Below are positions 62,434 to 64,000 of a stretch of DNA of 64,000 nt, piece by piece. The DNA is from Pseudomonas bubulae (GTDB taxonomy: Bacteria; Pseudomonadota; Gammaproteobacteria; Pseudomonadales; Pseudomonadaceae): contig NZ_CP146077.1 in the NCBI RefSeq assembly GCF_037023725.1, positions 2,021,001 through 2,085,000 on the forward strand. Reading direction: 5' to 3'. The notes beneath the pieces were generated by a model. That model was not told where the DNA came from, searched no databases, and saw nothing but the letters and a program-made list of their open reading frames with translations. The position numbers and the translations under genes were made by a program. How positions within the stretch are numbered: the stretch's first letter is position 1; every line of letters starts with the position of its first letter.

Positions 62434-62509
62434 GTCCCCTTCGTCTAGTGGCCTAGGACACCGCCCTTTCACGGCGGTAACAGGGGTTCGAGTCCCCTAG
62501 GGGACGCCA
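62434..62509 (+). tRNA. tRNA-Glu (TTC), copy 2
   Basis: Identical to copy 1. Confidence 0.97.
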
Positions 62510-62514
62510 TTATT

Positions 62515-62590
<76 letters not shown>

Positions 62591-62691
62591 TTTTTAAGCA
62601 ACTTTGCTTTCGGGCGAAGTTGAGTGAAAGCCAAGAGACTAACGTTTGTTAGTGATCTGGCACTGAAATGTACGTGTACATTTCGGGCAAC

Positions 62692-62767
62692 GTCCCCTTC
62701 GTCTAGTGGCCTAGGACACCGCCCTTTCACGGCGGTAACAGGGGTTCGAGTCCCCTAGGGGACGCCA
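62692..62767 (+). tRNA. tRNA-Glu (TTC), copy 3
   Basis: Identical to copies 1 and 2. Confidence 0.97.
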
Positions 62768-62772
62768 TTATT

Positions 62773-62848
<76 letters not shown>

Positions 62849-62890
62849 AATTTTGTTTTTTGGAGCAACGCAGTTTCAAAAAACACACAG

Positions 62891-62914
62891 AAAGCAGCCT
62901 TCGGGCTGCTTTTT
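62891..62914 (+). terminator. Intrinsic terminator of the tRNA-Glu/Gly array
   Basis: AAAGCAGCC and GGGCTGCTTT pair around TTC, followed by TT. Confidence 0.88.
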
Positions 62915-63033
62915 GCGTTTCCGGGTTTTGCTTTTCGACCCGTACGCAAACACCTCTAAGCTCATAACCAATCGATCTGCAAGAAAACTGCGACTGGCGC
63001 AACAAGGATTCAAACCTGTTTTGAGTTCATCAG

Positions 63034-63975
63034 ATGTCGCATTATTTCGATAGCGCCCAACAACGGGACATCCAGGCCTTGTCCCGTACCTTCACCGGTC
63101 GAACCCAGTGGCCTACCTGGTTATTGCTGCTTGCCGTTCCCACCGCCTGGTTTGCGTTGCTGCTGGGCAGCCCGGTGCTTGGCGCTGGCTGGACGATTGT
63201 GCTGCTGATCCCGGTGGTGGTGCTGTGGATGTCGGTGCAGCACGAACTGCTGCACGGCCACCCCACAGGTTCCAGTAACCTTAACAAGGTGCTGGGCTAC
63301 GCACCTTTTGCGCTGTGGTACCCCTATACCCTCTATCGGGACAGCCATTTGCAGCATCACCGCGATCATGACCTGACCTTGCCCGGCATTGACCCCGAAA
63401 GCCGCTATTTAAGCCAGGCTCACTGGCAGGGCAGTTCCAGTCTGCTGCGTGGTTTGCTCTGGCTGAACAAAACGGTGCCCGGACGCCTGCTGCTGGGCCC
63501 GCCCCTGGCATTGTTCGGCATGGCCAGGGAGGAGTTGCATCGCCTGCGCAGCGGCGCGCGGAAAGCCTGGTGCATGTGGCTGACCCACGGTTTTTTCACG
63601 ATGCTGATGTTTGCCTTTATCGCGTACTGCAGCGAACTGGCTGTTTGGCAGTATGTATTTCTGGTTACCGTGCCGGTTTTGTCAGTGGGCATGGTTCGTT
63701 CCTTTTATGAGCACCGTCCCGCAGCCCGGCCGGAACAGCGAACGGTACTCAATGAAGCCGGTTGGCCCTGGACCTGGCTGTTCCTGAACCTCAACTTGCA
63801 TCTGGTGCACCATGATTTACCGGGTTTGCCGTGGTTTTACATGCCCAGGGTCTACCGTGCGCGACGAGAGCAGTGGCAGCAGCGCAGCGGCGGTTTTCTG
63901 GTGCAAGGCTACGGTGAACTGATTCGCCGTCACGCGGTGCAGGCGATTGATAGCCCGCAGCATCCGTTCAGTTAA
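63034..63975 (+). CDS. Membrane fatty-acid desaturase family protein
   Basis: A protein of 313 residues with about four to five hydrophobic segments. Three histidine clusters for a di-iron site are visible: HELLHGH (near 71), HLQHHRDHD (near 107) and HLVHHD (near 259). These match the membrane-bound desaturase/hydroxylase family, inner-membrane enzymes that modify acyl chains, carotenoids or similar lipids. The substrate cannot be told from the motifs. The ATG at 63034 is preceded by a weak ribosome-binding sequence. It is followed 18 bases later by another coding start, suggesting an operon running out of the window. Confidence 0.88.
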   Translation: MSHYFDSAQQRDIQALSRTFTGRTQWPTWLLLLAVPTAWFALLLGSPVLGAGWTIVLLIPVVVLWMSVQHELLHGHPTGSSNLNKVLGYAPFALWYPYTLYRDSHLQHHRDHDLTLPGIDPESRYLSQAHWQGSSSLLRGLLWLNKTVPGRLLLGPPLALFGMAREELHRLRSGARKAWCMWLTHGFFTMLMFAFIAYCSELAVWQYVFLVTVPVLSVGMVRSFYEHRPAARPEQRTVLNEAGWPWTWLFLNLNLHLVHHDLPGLPWFYMPRVYRARREQWQQRSGGFLVQGYGELIRRHAVQAIDSPQHPFS

Positions 63976-63993
63976 TTTCACAAGGTGCCTTCC

Positions 63994-64000
63994 ATGTCTG
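63994..64000 (+). CDS. First codons of the next gene
   Basis: An ATG at 63994 follows AAGGTGCC by six bases, 18 bases after the desaturase-family stop. Only Met-Ser and one base are visible, so no function can be given. Confidence 0.6.

Overview
The window is a stretch of a Pseudomonas chromosome. The evidence is the cfrX-cmpX-sigX-oprF cluster, the prpB-prpC-acnD-prpF-prpD methylcitrate operon behind a GntR regulator, the divergent ppsR/ppsA pair, an rmf gene beside pyrD, and ten REP palindromes of the GTGGGAGCGAGCCTGCTCGCGA / GTGGGAGCGGGCTTGCTCGCGA type. OprF has a proline-rich linker with no cysteine, which points to the P. fluorescens side of the genus rather than P. aeruginosa. The species cannot be fixed from the sequence alone. 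No prophage, insertion sequence, CRISPR array or obvious foreign island is seen; this is essentially core genome.

Layout. 1-8393: late aerobic cobalamin pathway on + (end of cobO, cobB, bluB, cobD, cobC, cobQ, cobP, cobT, alpha-ribazole phosphatase, cobS), mostly with 1-26 base overlaps. 8447-10275: a MarR regulator, an MFS exporter and a 40-residue membrane peptide, with two GGGTATATAC-type operator sites. 10327-16219: periplasmic glutathione peroxidase, a FadL-type outer-membrane protein, two small uncharacterised proteins, a nearly 1 kb gene-free stretch, a Sel1-like small protein and rmuC. 16333-25734: a symporter-fused hybrid sensor kinase (MxtR/CrbS type), a TDT anion transporter, an LplT-PlsC fusion, the guanidinium exporter gdx/sugE behind a guanidine-II riboswitch, a BASS transporter and rdgC. 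25844-26861: three tRNA-Val/tRNA-Asp pairs. 26891-30921: iron-uptake cell-surface signalling unit (Fur site, FecI-type sigma, FecR, TonB receptor). 31091-36483: cysH, pabB and an operon of retropepsin-like protease, inactive transglutaminase-7TM protein and RimK-like ATP-grasp ligase. 36679-45214: prp operon with PrpR operators. 45304-48718: ppsR and ppsA. 48780-54493: alpha/beta hydrolase, rraA, zntB, cfrX, cmpX, sigX, oprF. 54569-61859: pyrD, rmf, rlmKL, dacB, yggL and a membrane-anchored unknown. 62089-62914: three tRNA-Glu/tRNA-Gly pairs. 63034-end: a membrane fatty-acid desaturase family protein and the first codons of another gene.

How the genes work together. Propionyl-CoA is oxidised by the 2-methylcitrate cycle to pyruvate, which PpsA converts to PEP under control of PpsR; a symporter-type sensor kinase of the acetate-responsive class lies in the same window. 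Envelope maintenance is represented by CfrX/CmpX/SigX/OprF, DacB and the LplT-PlsC fusion. The least characterised multi-gene system is the retropepsin / transglutaminase-7TM / ATP-grasp operon (33426-36483), which looks like a periplasm-to-cytoplasm peptide-ligation system of unknown product. The most informative small features are the guanidine-II riboswitch, the paired MarR operators with a possibly leaderless marR mRNA, and the structured leaders of rmf and rlmKL.
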